Assembly: GCA_021772435.1 (NCBI GenBank)
Contig: JAJFLZ010000022.1
Coordinates: forward strand, 1 to 38,447
Length of the DNA: 38,447 nt
From: Chlamydiota bacterium
GTDB taxonomy: Bacteria > Chlamydiota > Chlamydiia > Chlamydiales > JACKPQ01
Reading direction: 5' to 3'
How positions within the stretch are numbered: position 1 is the first letter of the stretch; the number at the start of each line of letters is the position of its first letter. The notes below the pieces were generated by a model. It did not search any database. It worked only from the letters and a program-made list of their open reading frames with translations, and was not told the origin of the DNA. The position numbers and the translations under genes were made by a program. This document shows, one piece after another, positions 1-7,154 of the stretch.

Positions 1-1
1 G

Positions 2-955
2 CATAGCTTTACCTATCTCGAAGAAGGGCAAATAAAAAGACGTGTGATTAAGTTTTCTCATGAGACAGCAATCCGAAGAGCTAAGAGGTTTTACAAGCTT
101 AACGAAGAAAGAATGGGAGGAGAATGGCTTGCGCTACTCGATTATTGCAGTCCGAATGTATTAAAGACATACCAAGCTATAGCGATTGACCATAACTCAG
201 GTCGCTATATTTTAGTCGATGCGGCTGAGGTTCAGCGGATGTTCGATGACCCAAGAGAGCGTAAGGGGAAGGGGTATAAATTAATTGGGACAGTCAGTGA
301 GTATGTTAAAGGGGCGAAGACTTTAAAAGAGCGTATGCCAATCGGTGGTATTAGGGAAGTGCAAGCGATCCACAGCCTTGCAAAGCAACTCCTTTCAGCA
401 GTAAGCGCTATTCACGCTAAAGGGATTATGCACCGCGATATTAAGCCGCCAAATATCTTAGTTACCCCAGATGGCACTTTAAAGCTTTTTGACTTTGGTT
501 TTTCTTGCTATCTCCCTTTGGATCCTCCCCTTATAGGAAGGTTTTTTTGCCCTGGTTCTCTCGCAACGGTGGCTCCTGAGGTTTTAGTAAGAAAAAGAAA
601 AAAGAGTGACTATTCCTATTATGATCACAAGGTAGATTGCTATTCTGTTGCTGCTACCATAGTCTGGGCGGCTAAGGGAAGCGAGTATTATTTTTATACC
701 AGAAATTTCGCTGAGATATGGAAGATCGTTGCGAGCGGGACTAAAACTCTTAGCAGTGTTGCGAAGGGGGAAAGGTTAGATGCTGATATTCAAGGCGTTG
801 TTGCTAATCTCTCTATTCGAGATCCTGAGGAGCGTCATACAGCTTATCGTGTTTTAAAAAGGTATCTTGACCCCGGGAAAATGGAAAAAAAGCCCAACAC
901 TTTAAGCTTTGAGTCTGCAAAGCCGCCATCTAACTCGGGATGCATGATTCAGTAA
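2..955 (+). CDS. Ser/Thr protein kinase (copy 1, 5'-truncated by window edge), CaaX-like C-terminus
   Basis: Eukaryotic-type (Hanks) protein kinase expected to phosphorylate Ser/Thr; target unknown. The reading frame is open from base 2 and its first residues match the glycine-loop/beta-3 region of the downstream copies, so the gene begins outside the window; the GTG at 44 is not the true start. The beta-3 Lys is at 50-52, HRD with KPPN at 431-454, DFG at 491-499 and APE at 572-580, so it should be active. The C-terminus is a hydrophilic tail ending in Cys-Met-Ile-Gln, which fits a eukaryotic CaaX prenylation box. No transmembrane segment or PASTA domain is seen, unlike housekeeping bacterial kinases, which suits a secreted effector (inference). 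The next kinase starts 34 bp downstream, so they are probably co-transcribed. Confidence 0.9.
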   Translation, partial: HSFTYLEEGQIKRRVIKFSHETAIRRAKRFYKLNEERMGGEWLALLDYCSPNVLKTYQAIAIDHNSGRYILVDAAEVQRMFDDPRERKGKGYKLIGTVSEYVKGAKTLKERMPIGGIREVQAIHSLAKQLLSAVSAIHAKGIMHRDIKPPNILVTPDGTLKLFDFGFSCYLPLDPPLIGRFFCPGSLATVAPEVLVRKRKKSDYSYYDHKVDCYSVAATIVWAAKGSEYYFYTRNFAEIWKIVASGTKTLSSVAKGERLDADIQGVVANLSIRDPEERHTAYRVLKRYLDPGKMEKKPNTLSFESAKPPSNSGCMIQ

Positions 956-989
956 TTTTTTGTAATATAATAAACACCAGGAGAAAAAA

Positions 990-2048
990 ATGAGTGTAGG
1001 AGCAGTAATAGCAGCATCATCAACGGGAACTCATGCAACCCATGAGAGTGAGGGTCTTGATTCTATTTTAGAAAGGCTGAATCCAAAAGCAAAAGAAAAA
1101 GTTCTTCCTCTTTTAAAAGAGGCGTATCCCGAGATAAAAATTGAAGAATTGTTAGGAAAAGGGGGGTTTTCAGAAGTTTATAGTTTTACCTATCTCGAAG
1201 AAGGGGTAGAAAAAAGGCTGGTCATTAAACTTTCTGCGGGAGAAAAAGTCAAAAGAAACATGAGATGTTATAATCTTACTAGAGAAGAGGTGAGAGGGGA
1301 ATGGCTTGCGCTACTCAACTATGAAAGTAAGCATGTTTTAAAGACGTACCAAGCTATAGCTCGTGACAGTGAGGGCAAGTACGTTTTAGTTAGCGACGCT
1401 GAGGTTCAGGAGATATTCGAAAACCCTGAGACAGATGCAACGGTGCGGTATACCCTGATTGGGACAATCGGTGAATATATTGAAGGGGCAACAGATTTAG
1501 CTAAACAAGCATTTTCCAAGAAGAATGTCACGGAAGAGGAGGCCCGTAAGATTATAAAGAAAGTCCTTAAGGGATTAGCAGTGATGCATAAGAAGGGGAT
1601 TGCCCATCGAGATATCAAGGCATCGAACATTTTATTGTCACGGGAGGGGGAGAAGCTTACAGTAAAGGTCGCGGACTTTGGTCTTTCACGTCAAATCGTC
1701 CTGCCTAAAGAAGGGCATAGAAGAAACCTTTCAAACTGTGGTAGTCATGGGATGAAGGCCCCAGAGATGCTTGAAACTGGTGTCTATGGTCTCAAGGTAG
1801 ATAGCTTTTCTACCGCTGTGACCTTACTTCAGACAGCTAAGAGAACATGGAATTATCTCAGGGCTGAAACCAAGGACGAATTCAAGGAAAGTGCGCGCAA
1901 CCCCGACACCAAAAAGTACCTTACCTCTTTTTTTTCAGGCGGGCTGCAGCCTAAGACCTTCGCTATTATAAGCTTGCTTTCTACATACGACGATTACGAC
2001 CGCCCTTTACCTGAAGAGATTCTCATCGACGCTTCTCTTTGGAAATAA
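990..2048 (+). CDS. Ser/Thr protein kinase (copy 2 of tandem array)
   Basis: Hanks-type kinase of 352 residues. The Gly-rich loop (GKGGFSEV) is near residues 56-63, beta-3 Lys80, the alpha-C Glu within GEW at 104, HRD at 206-208 followed by KASN, DFG at 229-231 and APE at 258-260; every catalytic element is present. The first 40 residues are Ser/Thr/Ala-rich and could be a type III secretion leader (inference). There is no membrane segment. The start is set by a strong AGGAG at a normal distance before ATG. It is a close paralogue of the flanking kinases, sharing the Tyr-Pro-Glu-Ile-Lys-Ile-Glu-Glu run before the glycine loop, but its activation segment (HRRNLSNCG) is most like that of copy 4. 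Substrates are unknown. Confidence 0.92.
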   Translation: MSVGAVIAASSTGTHATHESEGLDSILERLNPKAKEKVLPLLKEAYPEIKIEELLGKGGFSEVYSFTYLEEGVEKRLVIKLSAGEKVKRNMRCYNLTREEVRGEWLALLNYESKHVLKTYQAIARDSEGKYVLVSDAEVQEIFENPETDATVRYTLIGTIGEYIEGATDLAKQAFSKKNVTEEEARKIIKKVLKGLAVMHKKGIAHRDIKASNILLSREGEKLTVKVADFGLSRQIVLPKEGHRRNLSNCGSHGMKAPEMLETGVYGLKVDSFSTAVTLLQTAKRTWNYLRAETKDEFKESARNPDTKKYLTSFFSGGLQPKTFAIISLLSTYDDYDRPLPEEILIDASLWK

Positions 2049-2067
2049 GATGGTTGGTCTGCTTAGC

Positions 2068-2124
2068 GCTCGAGCGTTTTTTCGATTTTTTCTCGAAAAT
2101 CGCTGCAAAATCTGGAGAAAGCGT
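2068..2124. repeat. Degenerate repeat downstream of kinase 2
   Basis: Bases 2068-2100 resemble the 3' end of the phosphoesterase gene at 4902-4934 and the 3' end of kinase 3 at 3462-3494 (shared core GCGTTTTTTC plus a following AT-rich part). Bases 2071-2124 also align to the interior of the inverted-repeat element at 11190-11290, most clearly over GCAAAATCTGG and GAAAGCG. No ORF is present. It looks like a decayed junction or mobile-element fragment left by kinase duplication. Confidence 0.5.
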
Positions 2125-2227
2125 AGAGGCGCTCCCTTAAGAGGTTTAGGGGCGTTTTAGCTCCTTTTAAAACTTAAACATCTAATATTCAATATTATAT
2201 ATTTTTATTTAATTAAAATAATAATTA

Positions 2228-2236
2228 TGTTATAAT
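2228..2236 (+). promoter_or_regulatory. Extended -10 promoter of kinase 3
   Basis: TGTTATAAT fits the extended -10 consensus TGnTATAAT and lies in a strongly AT-rich tract 42 bp before the kinase 3 ATG. The identical nonamer precedes kinase 4 (3607-3615), which supports both. No good -35 hexamer is visible, as is usual for extended -10 promoters. Confidence 0.55.
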
Positions 2237-2277
2237 TAACTTATATAAAAGTAAAGAAAACTAAAAATGGCGGGAAA

Positions 2278-3498
2278 ATGAGTGCTTTAGAGTCAGTAGC
2301 ATCGTCTTCAGCATCAGCAGTGGAAACAAATGTAGACAGTGGGGATGAGGGTCTTGTTTCCATTTTACAGCGGCCGAGCATATCTACAAATAAGCAAGTT
2401 GTGAAAGAGGTTCCTCCTCTTCTAGGAAAGGCGTATCCCGAGATAAAAATTGAAGAATTTTTAGGGGAAGGGGCATACTCAGAAGCTTATAGCTTTACCT
2501 ATCTCGAAGAAGGGCAAATAAAAAGGCGTGTGATCAAGCTTTCTAAAGAAAGAAAAGCCTTAGAATTTGGGGATAATTATAAGCTTGAGAAGGAATGGGT
2601 AGGGGGAGAATGGCTTGCTTTTCTCGACTATCGCAGCAAAAATGTTTTACAGACACACCAAGCTATAGCTTATGACAATGTCTTAAAGCGCTATATTTTA
2701 GTTGATGCGGCGACGGTTCAGGCGCTATTTGAGGATGAAAACAAGCGTGCAGAGATCCGCTACACTTTAATTGGAACGGTGAGTGAATACATCGAAGGGG
2801 CGCAGACTTTAGATAAATACATGTTATCAGACGATGCTAGGGATGAGAAGACTGTCGACGCAATTGCAGAGCAGATCCTCCAGGCTGTAAAAGCTGTTCA
2901 CGATCGAAGGATTATTCACCGCGATATTAAGCCGGGAAATATTTTAATTGGAAAGGATAAGACTTTAAAGCTCTTTGATTTTGGCTTTTCTCTCCACCCT
3001 CCTTTCTGTCCTGAGAAGAGATATTTCGATGTTATTTCCCCCTATTTCGCAGCTCCTGAGATTTATACAACAGGCTACTATACCTCTGAGGCAGATAGTT
3101 ATGCTATTGCTTCCACCTTGCTTCAGGTGGCCACAGGAAAGGAGGACTATTTCGGGGTTAAGGGGGATGCTGAAGCTCTGAAGTATGTCGTTATTAGGGG
3201 AAGTCGAACTCTGGGTGAATTTGCACAAAGAGCGGGTGTAAACAAAAAACTTTATACGATTATTTGGCAACTTTCTTTTCGAGATTGTCAAAGGCGTGAT
3301 ACGGCTGCTGGGGTTCTAAGAGACAACTATCGTGAAGTAGTAATGGGGAAGAAGACCTCTCCTTCAGAAGCCCCCGAATTAACTGTTCTTACCATCACGG
3401 ATCCTCCTGAGAGCTTCGATGGGGACTCCGTCGTTGGTGAAGCGACTTGGATGAATTCAGCGCTTAAGTGTTTTTTCAATGTCTTCAAGAGAGATTAA
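2278..3498 (+). CDS. Ser/Thr protein kinase (copy 3 of tandem array)
   Basis: Hanks-type kinase of 406 residues. The Gly loop (GEGAYSEA) starts near residue 63, beta-3 Lys87, alpha-C Glu111, HRD at 214-216 with KPGN, DFG at 234-236 and APE at 259-261, so it is predicted active. It is closest to copy 1: both have KLFDFGFS at the DFG and a similar lobe after APE. The N-terminal 40 residues are Ser/Ala-rich. It has its own AT-rich upstream region with an extended -10 box. The last 12 codons (3462-3498) are nearly identical in DNA to the antisense of the 3' end of the phosphoesterase gene at 4902-4938 (two mismatches in 37), so this C-terminal tail was probably gained when the array duplicated. 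The substrate is unknown. Confidence 0.92.
   Translation: MSALESVASSSASAVETNVDSGDEGLVSILQRPSISTNKQVVKEVPPLLGKAYPEIKIEEFLGEGAYSEAYSFTYLEEGQIKRRVIKLSKERKALEFGDNYKLEKEWVGGEWLAFLDYRSKNVLQTHQAIAYDNVLKRYILVDAATVQALFEDENKRAEIRYTLIGTVSEYIEGAQTLDKYMLSDDARDEKTVDAIAEQILQAVKAVHDRRIIHRDIKPGNILIGKDKTLKLFDFGFSLHPPFCPEKRYFDVISPYFAAPEIYTTGYYTSEADSYAIASTLLQVATGKEDYFGVKGDAEALKYVVIRGSRTLGEFAQRAGVNKKLYTIIWQLSFRDCQRRDTAAGVLRDNYREVVMGKKTSPSEAPELTVLTITDPPESFDGDSVVGEATWMNSALKCFFNVFKRD
3462..3498. repeat. 37-bp copy of neighbouring gene's 3' end at kinase 3 terminus
   Basis: These 37 bases match 4902-4938 with two mismatches. At 4902-4938 the sequence is the 3' end of the leftward phosphoesterase gene; here it encodes the last codons of kinase 3 in the opposite sense. 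This is a duplication footprint: kinase 3 appears once to have abutted the phosphoesterase, as kinase 4 does now. Confidence 0.8.
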
Positions 3499-3606
3499 AA
3501 CCCAAGTGACCCCCTTTCTAGATTCCCTATTCAAGAAAATTTGATTTTGCTCTAACTAACTATGCTCAAGTGGTTTGATGTTTAATTACAATTAAATTGT
3601 AAAATA

Positions 3607-3615
3607 TGTTATAAT
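3607..3615 (+). promoter_or_regulatory. Extended -10 promoter of kinase 4
   Basis: TGTTATAAT, identical to the box before kinase 3, in an AT-rich leader 35 bp before the ATG at 3650. The matching position and sequence suggest the promoter was duplicated with the gene and that both kinases share regulation. Confidence 0.55.
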
Positions 3616-3649
3616 AATTACTAATAATAACTAAAATAGTGGTAATATT

Positions 3650-4900
3650 ATGTCTGCTTTATCTAATGAAAGTGAAGGTTTAATTGATCTTTTGCTTTTG
3701 TATGATTCGTCTTTTAGTAGCGACTCTTTTAGTAGCGACTCTTTGGGTGACCTTACAACAAGCGACAGTGGTTCTGATAGAGAAACGATATTTAACGCCT
3801 TGGAATCAGCTTATTCCGATTTCAAGATTCAAGACTCATTAGGGAAAGGGGCATTTTCAGAGGTTTTGAGCTTTGTATATGGAAAAGAAAGGGAGTGGAG
3901 GGCCTTCAAACTTTCTGCAGTCTCTCTAGCAATGGCATCCCCAAAAGTTTATAAGCTCAATGCAGTGAGATTGGGGGGGGAGCCGTTGGGGCTTCTTAAG
4001 TATGGTCCCCATGTTTTAAGAGCCGAAAGTGGAGTTTTTTATGATCATAGTAAAAAGAGATATTGTGTGCTTAGTGCTGAAGAGGTTCAGGCAATGTTTG
4101 AGAGCAAAAATCCACGAGAAAACTTCTATACGTTAATTGGGACGGTTAGCGAATACACCAACGGGACCTGCTCTTTGCGGGACCTTATGGATAAGAATTC
4201 AGAGCTTGTGACCGGAACAGAGAACATTGACGATATTATGCGACAAATTTTGCTTGGACTAAAAGATATTCATAGCCGCGGGCTGATGCATCGGGATATC
4301 AAACTCAGCAACATTCTCATGACAACAAATGGCATAGTGAAGATTGCAGACTTTGGAACTGTCCGTAAGGTTCCTCCTAAAAAGCATAGGAGGAATCTTT
4401 CTGTCTGTGGAACTATCACTACGATGTCTCCGGAAATTTGTTCTGGAAAGCCCTATGACGAAAAGACAGATAGTTATTCTGCCGCTGCGACATTGCTTCA
4501 ACTTCTTCTCAAAACAGTTGATGTTTTTAATGTTAAAGATATACCCATTCCGATTCAAGATTTGGAACTTTGCCAAAGTCAGAGCTCCAGGTTTAGCCCC
4601 ATCGAAGCAGGCCCCTATCCAGGAGATAGGGGCGATGCAGAGGGGGTTAAAACTGGAGATGCTGACGCAGGGAAAAACAAAAGCTTGGATCGGAATAGGT
4701 ATAAAGGCAGGATAGTTATGATACATGCTGAAAAAAAGAAAACGCTCGGCTCAGTTGCAAGGGAGAAAGAGGTAGATCTTAGGTTCTGCGAGATGATCGA
4801 GGCCCTTTCTGACCATGATGTTACGAAGCGGCTGACTCCAGAACAAGCGCTGAGGAAGTTTTACCCAAGTGAAGAAGGTAAAGGTGTGGGGGTGGGTTAA
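3650..4900 (+). CDS. Ser/Thr protein kinase (copy 4) with element-derived insertion
   Basis: Hanks-type kinase of 416 residues and the most divergent copy. The Gly loop (GKGAFSEV) is at about 65-72, beta-3 Lys87, alpha-C Glu111, HRD at 214-216 with KLSN, DFG at 234-236, and SPE in place of APE at 260-262. The N-terminus is acidic and Ser-rich, with a 15-bp direct repeat at 3710-3739 encoding a repeated Ser-Phe-Ser-Ser-Asp. Compared with copies 1-3 it carries roughly 45 extra residues around 305-350 in the C-lobe; the matching DNA (4578-4666) is a long imperfect palindrome, so the insertion probably came from a mobile palindromic element that stayed in frame. The stop codon overlaps the convergent phosphoesterase stop by 2 bp. 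Whether the insertion affects activity cannot be judged from sequence. Confidence 0.9.
   Translation: MSALSNESEGLIDLLLLYDSSFSSDSFSSDSLGDLTTSDSGSDRETIFNALESAYSDFKIQDSLGKGAFSEVLSFVYGKEREWRAFKLSAVSLAMASPKVYKLNAVRLGGEPLGLLKYGPHVLRAESGVFYDHSKKRYCVLSAEEVQAMFESKNPRENFYTLIGTVSEYTNGTCSLRDLMDKNSELVTGTENIDDIMRQILLGLKDIHSRGLMHRDIKLSNILMTTNGIVKIADFGTVRKVPPKKHRRNLSVCGTITTMSPEICSGKPYDEKTDSYSAAATLLQLLLKTVDVFNVKDIPIPIQDLELCQSQSSRFSPIEAGPYPGDRGDAEGVKTGDADAGKNKSLDRNRYKGRIVMIHAEKKKTLGSVAREKEVDLRFCEMIEALSDHDVTKRLTPEQALRKFYPSEEGKGVGVG
4578..4666. repeat. Palindromic element inside kinase 4 coding sequence
   Basis: The centre is a perfect 9-bp stem (4611-4619 with 4625-4633) around a 5-nt loop. Flanking arms continue imperfectly through CTCCAG/CTGGAG (4585-4590 and 4653-4658) to GTCAG/CTGAC (4578-4582 and 4662-4666). 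It coincides with extra residues absent from the paralogous kinases, as expected for an in-frame insertion of a MITE-like or RPE-like palindrome. Confidence 0.6.
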
Positions 4901-6159
4901 TGCTTAAGCGTTTTTTCAATTTCTTCAAGAGAGATTAAAGGGGCCTCTTCATGATCGATTCCTTCACACCCTTTCTTCGCTTCTGCCCATTGAGCGGGGC
5001 TTTCTAGATTTCCTTTCCACCAGGGGAAGGTGCGGCACTGCTTGGGACGAGCTTCATAAGCAGCGCAAAACTTTTTGTCCTTAAGGAAAATGCAATCTTC
5101 CGACGTTGGATCGTCGATCAGGGCGGTATCAAAGCCCACTTGCCGGGTATATTTTTTCAGAAAAGCTTCTCGGGAAAGGTTTAGGTGGGCGCTTAGAGTT
5201 TCAATATCCTCTTCTTGGAGCCAGACAAAGCCATTTCCTGTGCAACATTTGCCGCAGCCGGTACATTTGAAGTGGAGTCCTTTGTGGTACCACGGCTTTG
5301 CTTGAAAGGTGAATGATTGGGCGCTAGTCATACTCCACCCCTCTTTCCACCTGTGGGAGGTGAGCTTAAGCCCTCCCTTTTCGAGGTCAAGCTGGTTCCA
5401 CGATCCTTGTTTATGGCCGGTCGACCCGCTGTCGAAGATGAGGGGGAGGCCATTGGGGCGGAGATCGGCAATGGTCCGCCGGTGGGTGTGCCCATGTAGG
5501 TAAAGCTGAATATTGGGGTGGGAAGCGATTATTTCTCGCAATTTTTCTCCTCGGATAAGGCGGCGGCGGGGCAGGTCGTGCTGAAAGAAGGGAAAGTGGT
5601 TCACAAGCAGGATGTTTTCTTCGGGGTTAAGTTTTTGAAGGAGCGCTTGAAGATTTTTTTCGATGGTGGGGGAGAAAAAGCCATTTGAAGAGGTGAGGGC
5701 GGAGGCATAACTGGTGTCGAGCAGAACAAGGTTCCACCCTTCGATAAGGGGAAGGGAGGTGACTCCATGTTTTGCAAGGGAAAACCCCTCTTTACTTTCT
5801 GGCATAGGGAAGTATTCATAAAACCTTTTTGTCCGGTCGGCTTTTTTGGTGTAGTGGTCGTGGTTACCGGGAATGAGGAAAACTGTGATTCCCTCTTTTT
5901 TCAGGGCATCGACAAAGGTTTTAGCAAGGCCATATTCGCTACGGCTTGAGGTGGTGGTCAGGTCGCCCGAGATGATCACATGGGTGATTCCCTCTTTTTT
6001 GAAGGTGGGGATCAGTGACCAGGGACGCTCGTTCAAATAATCTTTTGACCTATTCATCAAGAGGTTGAGGTTGCCCAGCCACCGTTTCGAGAGAAACTGG
6101 GTGGGGGCGAGGGAAAACCGGGAAAAGTGGAGGTCTGAGATATGGGCGATCCGTATCAT
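4897..6159 (-). CDS. Metallophosphoesterase fused to YkgJ-type Cys-cluster domain
   Basis: Two-domain protein of 420 residues. The N-terminal half is a calcineurin-like phosphoesterase: metal-ligand motifs SDLH (8-11), SGDL (64-67), GNHDH (98-102), NHF (187-189) and GHTH (223-226) appear in canonical order. The C-terminal part (about 298-400) is a YkgJ-type zinc/iron-chelating domain with CxxCxxCC (299, 302, 305, 306) and later Cys356, 365, 375 and 398. The substrate is unknown; related phosphoesterases include the YaeI type. The start at 6159 is chosen because the conserved beta-strand (Ile-Arg-Ile-Ala-His) begins there; upstream in-frame codons are AT-rich and non-homologous. The two domains are normally separate proteins. 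The gene runs convergently into kinase 4. Confidence 0.87.
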   Translation of the reverse strand: MIRIAHISDLHFSRFSLAPTQFLSKRWLGNLNLLMNRSKDYLNERPWSLIPTFKKEGITHVIISGDLTTTSSRSEYGLAKTFVDALKKEGITVFLIPGNHDHYTKKADRTKRFYEYFPMPESKEGFSLAKHGVTSLPLIEGWNLVLLDTSYASALTSSNGFFSPTIEKNLQALLQKLNPEENILLVNHFPFFQHDLPRRRLIRGEKLREIIASHPNIQLYLHGHTHRRTIADLRPNGLPLIFDSGSTGHKQGSWNQLDLEKGGLKLTSHRWKEGWSMTSAQSFTFQAKPWYHKGLHFKCTGCGKCCTGNGFVWLQEEDIETLSAHLNLSREAFLKKYTRQVGFDTALIDDPTSEDCIFLKDKKFCAAYEARPKQCRTFPWWKGNLESPAQWAEAKKGCEGIDHEEAPLISLEEIEKTLKH

Positions 6160-6303
6160 GGGCCCTAGTTTACAAAGATTGCCCTTTGAAAACCAATGAA
6201 ACTTTAAGTGATTCATAATTAATGGTCTAATGAAATAGTTGATTAAAATGCACCATATTTGGTACAAATTTATTGAAGATCACACTTGCTCTTAAAAAGA
6301 GCT

Positions 6304-6464
6304 AGATAGTGTCGTCACAAGATTTCATTTGAAAGAGGTTTTTCTATGAGAAAAGTTCAAGGCACCCGATGGAGGCAACCCCTTGTGGGTTGTCGAAGCA
6401 GGGTAACGCAGAAATTTTCCATAGGAAAAGCTAAGGCAAAGGAAAGCTTGTAATGACACTATCT
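6304..6464. mobile_element. 161-bp element with 18-bp terminal inverted repeats (MITE-like)
   Basis: Arms 6304-6321 and 6447-6464 are inverted copies (16 of 18 bases). The interior holds a short hairpin (CAACCC/GGGTTG near 6380-6400) and a possible 35-codon basic ORF from ATG 6346 to the TAA at 6451-6453, which I do not call a gene. The element occupies most of the 324-bp gap between the phosphoesterase start and the antitoxin-like gene. No clear target-site duplication is visible. It is best read as a non-autonomous transposon remnant or a structured leader of the downstream gene. Confidence 0.6.
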
Positions 6465-6483
6465 GAAGACTTGGAAGGTTAAT

Positions 6484-6765
6484 ATGAAAAAAAATAAACA
6501 TATTGGTTCGAGCCTAGATGATTTTCTAGAAGAAGAGGGCTTATTAGAACATTGTGAATCGATCGCTGCAAAGCGAGCATTTGTTTATCAGTTTCAAAAA
6601 GAGATGAAAAAGCAGGAGCTAACAAAGAGTGAGCTTGCTGAAAAAATGCAAACAAGTCGATCTTCTGTAGATCGATTACTTGATCCAGCTCAACCATCAA
6701 ACTTAAGAACACTGATAGGCGCAACGCGCGCTATTGGCAAGCACTTAAAGCTTAGTATTGTTTAA
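6484..6765 (+). CDS. XRE/HTH antitoxin-like protein (orphan)
   Basis: A 93-residue protein with a helix-turn-helix around residues 50-75 (LTKSELAEKMQTSRSSVDRLL). It resembles HigA-type and related XRE antitoxins or small repressors, which bind operator DNA and usually sit next to a RelE/HigB-type toxin. No toxin ORF lies on either side: upstream is the 161-bp inverted-repeat element, and downstream is a convergent Lys-rich gene. A GGAAGG Shine-Dalgarno precedes ATG 6484. It may be the surviving half of a toxin-antitoxin module disrupted by the element, or a stand-alone regulator. Family assignment is confident; the antitoxin role is inferred. Confidence 0.75.
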   Translation: MKKNKHIGSSLDDFLEEEGLLEHCESIAAKRAFVYQFQKEMKKQELTKSELAEKMQTSRSSVDRLLDPAQPSNLRTLIGATRAIGKHLKLSIV

Positions 6766-6776
6766 TTTCCCGATGC

Positions 6777-7115
6777 TTACCTCTTTTTCTTAAGGAAATT
6801 AAATTTTTGCAATTTTTTGCTCAGGCGGGCGGCAGTATCTAAAGTTTGTTTTTGAATGGTTTGGATCCAGTGCTTCCCTTCTTGGTGGATGCTTTCAGGT
6901 TCGGTCTCCCAGGTGACCTCTTTGGGGGAGGTTTTGTGGGATTTTTTCTTCGAAGCGGTTTTTCCCTTCGCAGCCTTATTGGTTTTGGGAGAGGTGACTG
7001 CTCTTTTCTGATCCTCTTCGAGCATCTTCTTTTCTTCGGTTTCGTATTCTCCTTTTTGCGCTGCGCGGATCGCTTTTTTTTGCTGGTGTTTCATACGATG
7101 GGGGGAATTTTTCAT
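6777..7115 (-). CDS. Lys-rich basic hypothetical protein
   Basis: A 112-residue hydrophilic protein very rich in Lys, with Glu and Thr, without Cys, and without a membrane segment or signal peptide. A good AAGGAG lies upstream of ATG 7115, which supports it as a real gene. The middle (about 45-65) is an Ala/Lys/Thr/Ser tract like those of histone-H1-like or other nucleic-acid-binding basic tails, but no family is recognised. It is the last gene of the leftward groEL-like/glycosyltransferase cluster, about 40 bp after the DUF2490 gene. DNA or RNA binding is only a guess from charge. Confidence 0.6.
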   Translation of the reverse strand: MKNSPHRMKHQQKKAIRAAQKGEYETEEKKMLEEDQKRAVTSPKTNKAAKGKTASKKKSHKTSPKEVTWETEPESIHQEGKHWIQTIQKQTLDTAARLSKKLQKFNFLKKKR

Positions 7116-7154
7116 AAAGGGCTCCTTGTAAAACTAAAAATATAAAGCATGGCT

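Noticed and set aside
2266-2280. Four-codon ORF overlapping the kinase 3 start (ATGA)
   Set aside because: Could be a leader peptide for coupling, but nothing supports translation; it is too short to argue from one sequence.
6346-6453. 35-codon ORF inside the 161-bp inverted-repeat element
   Set aside because: Basic, unrecognised and confined to the element; no ribosome-binding site of note. Treated as part of the element.
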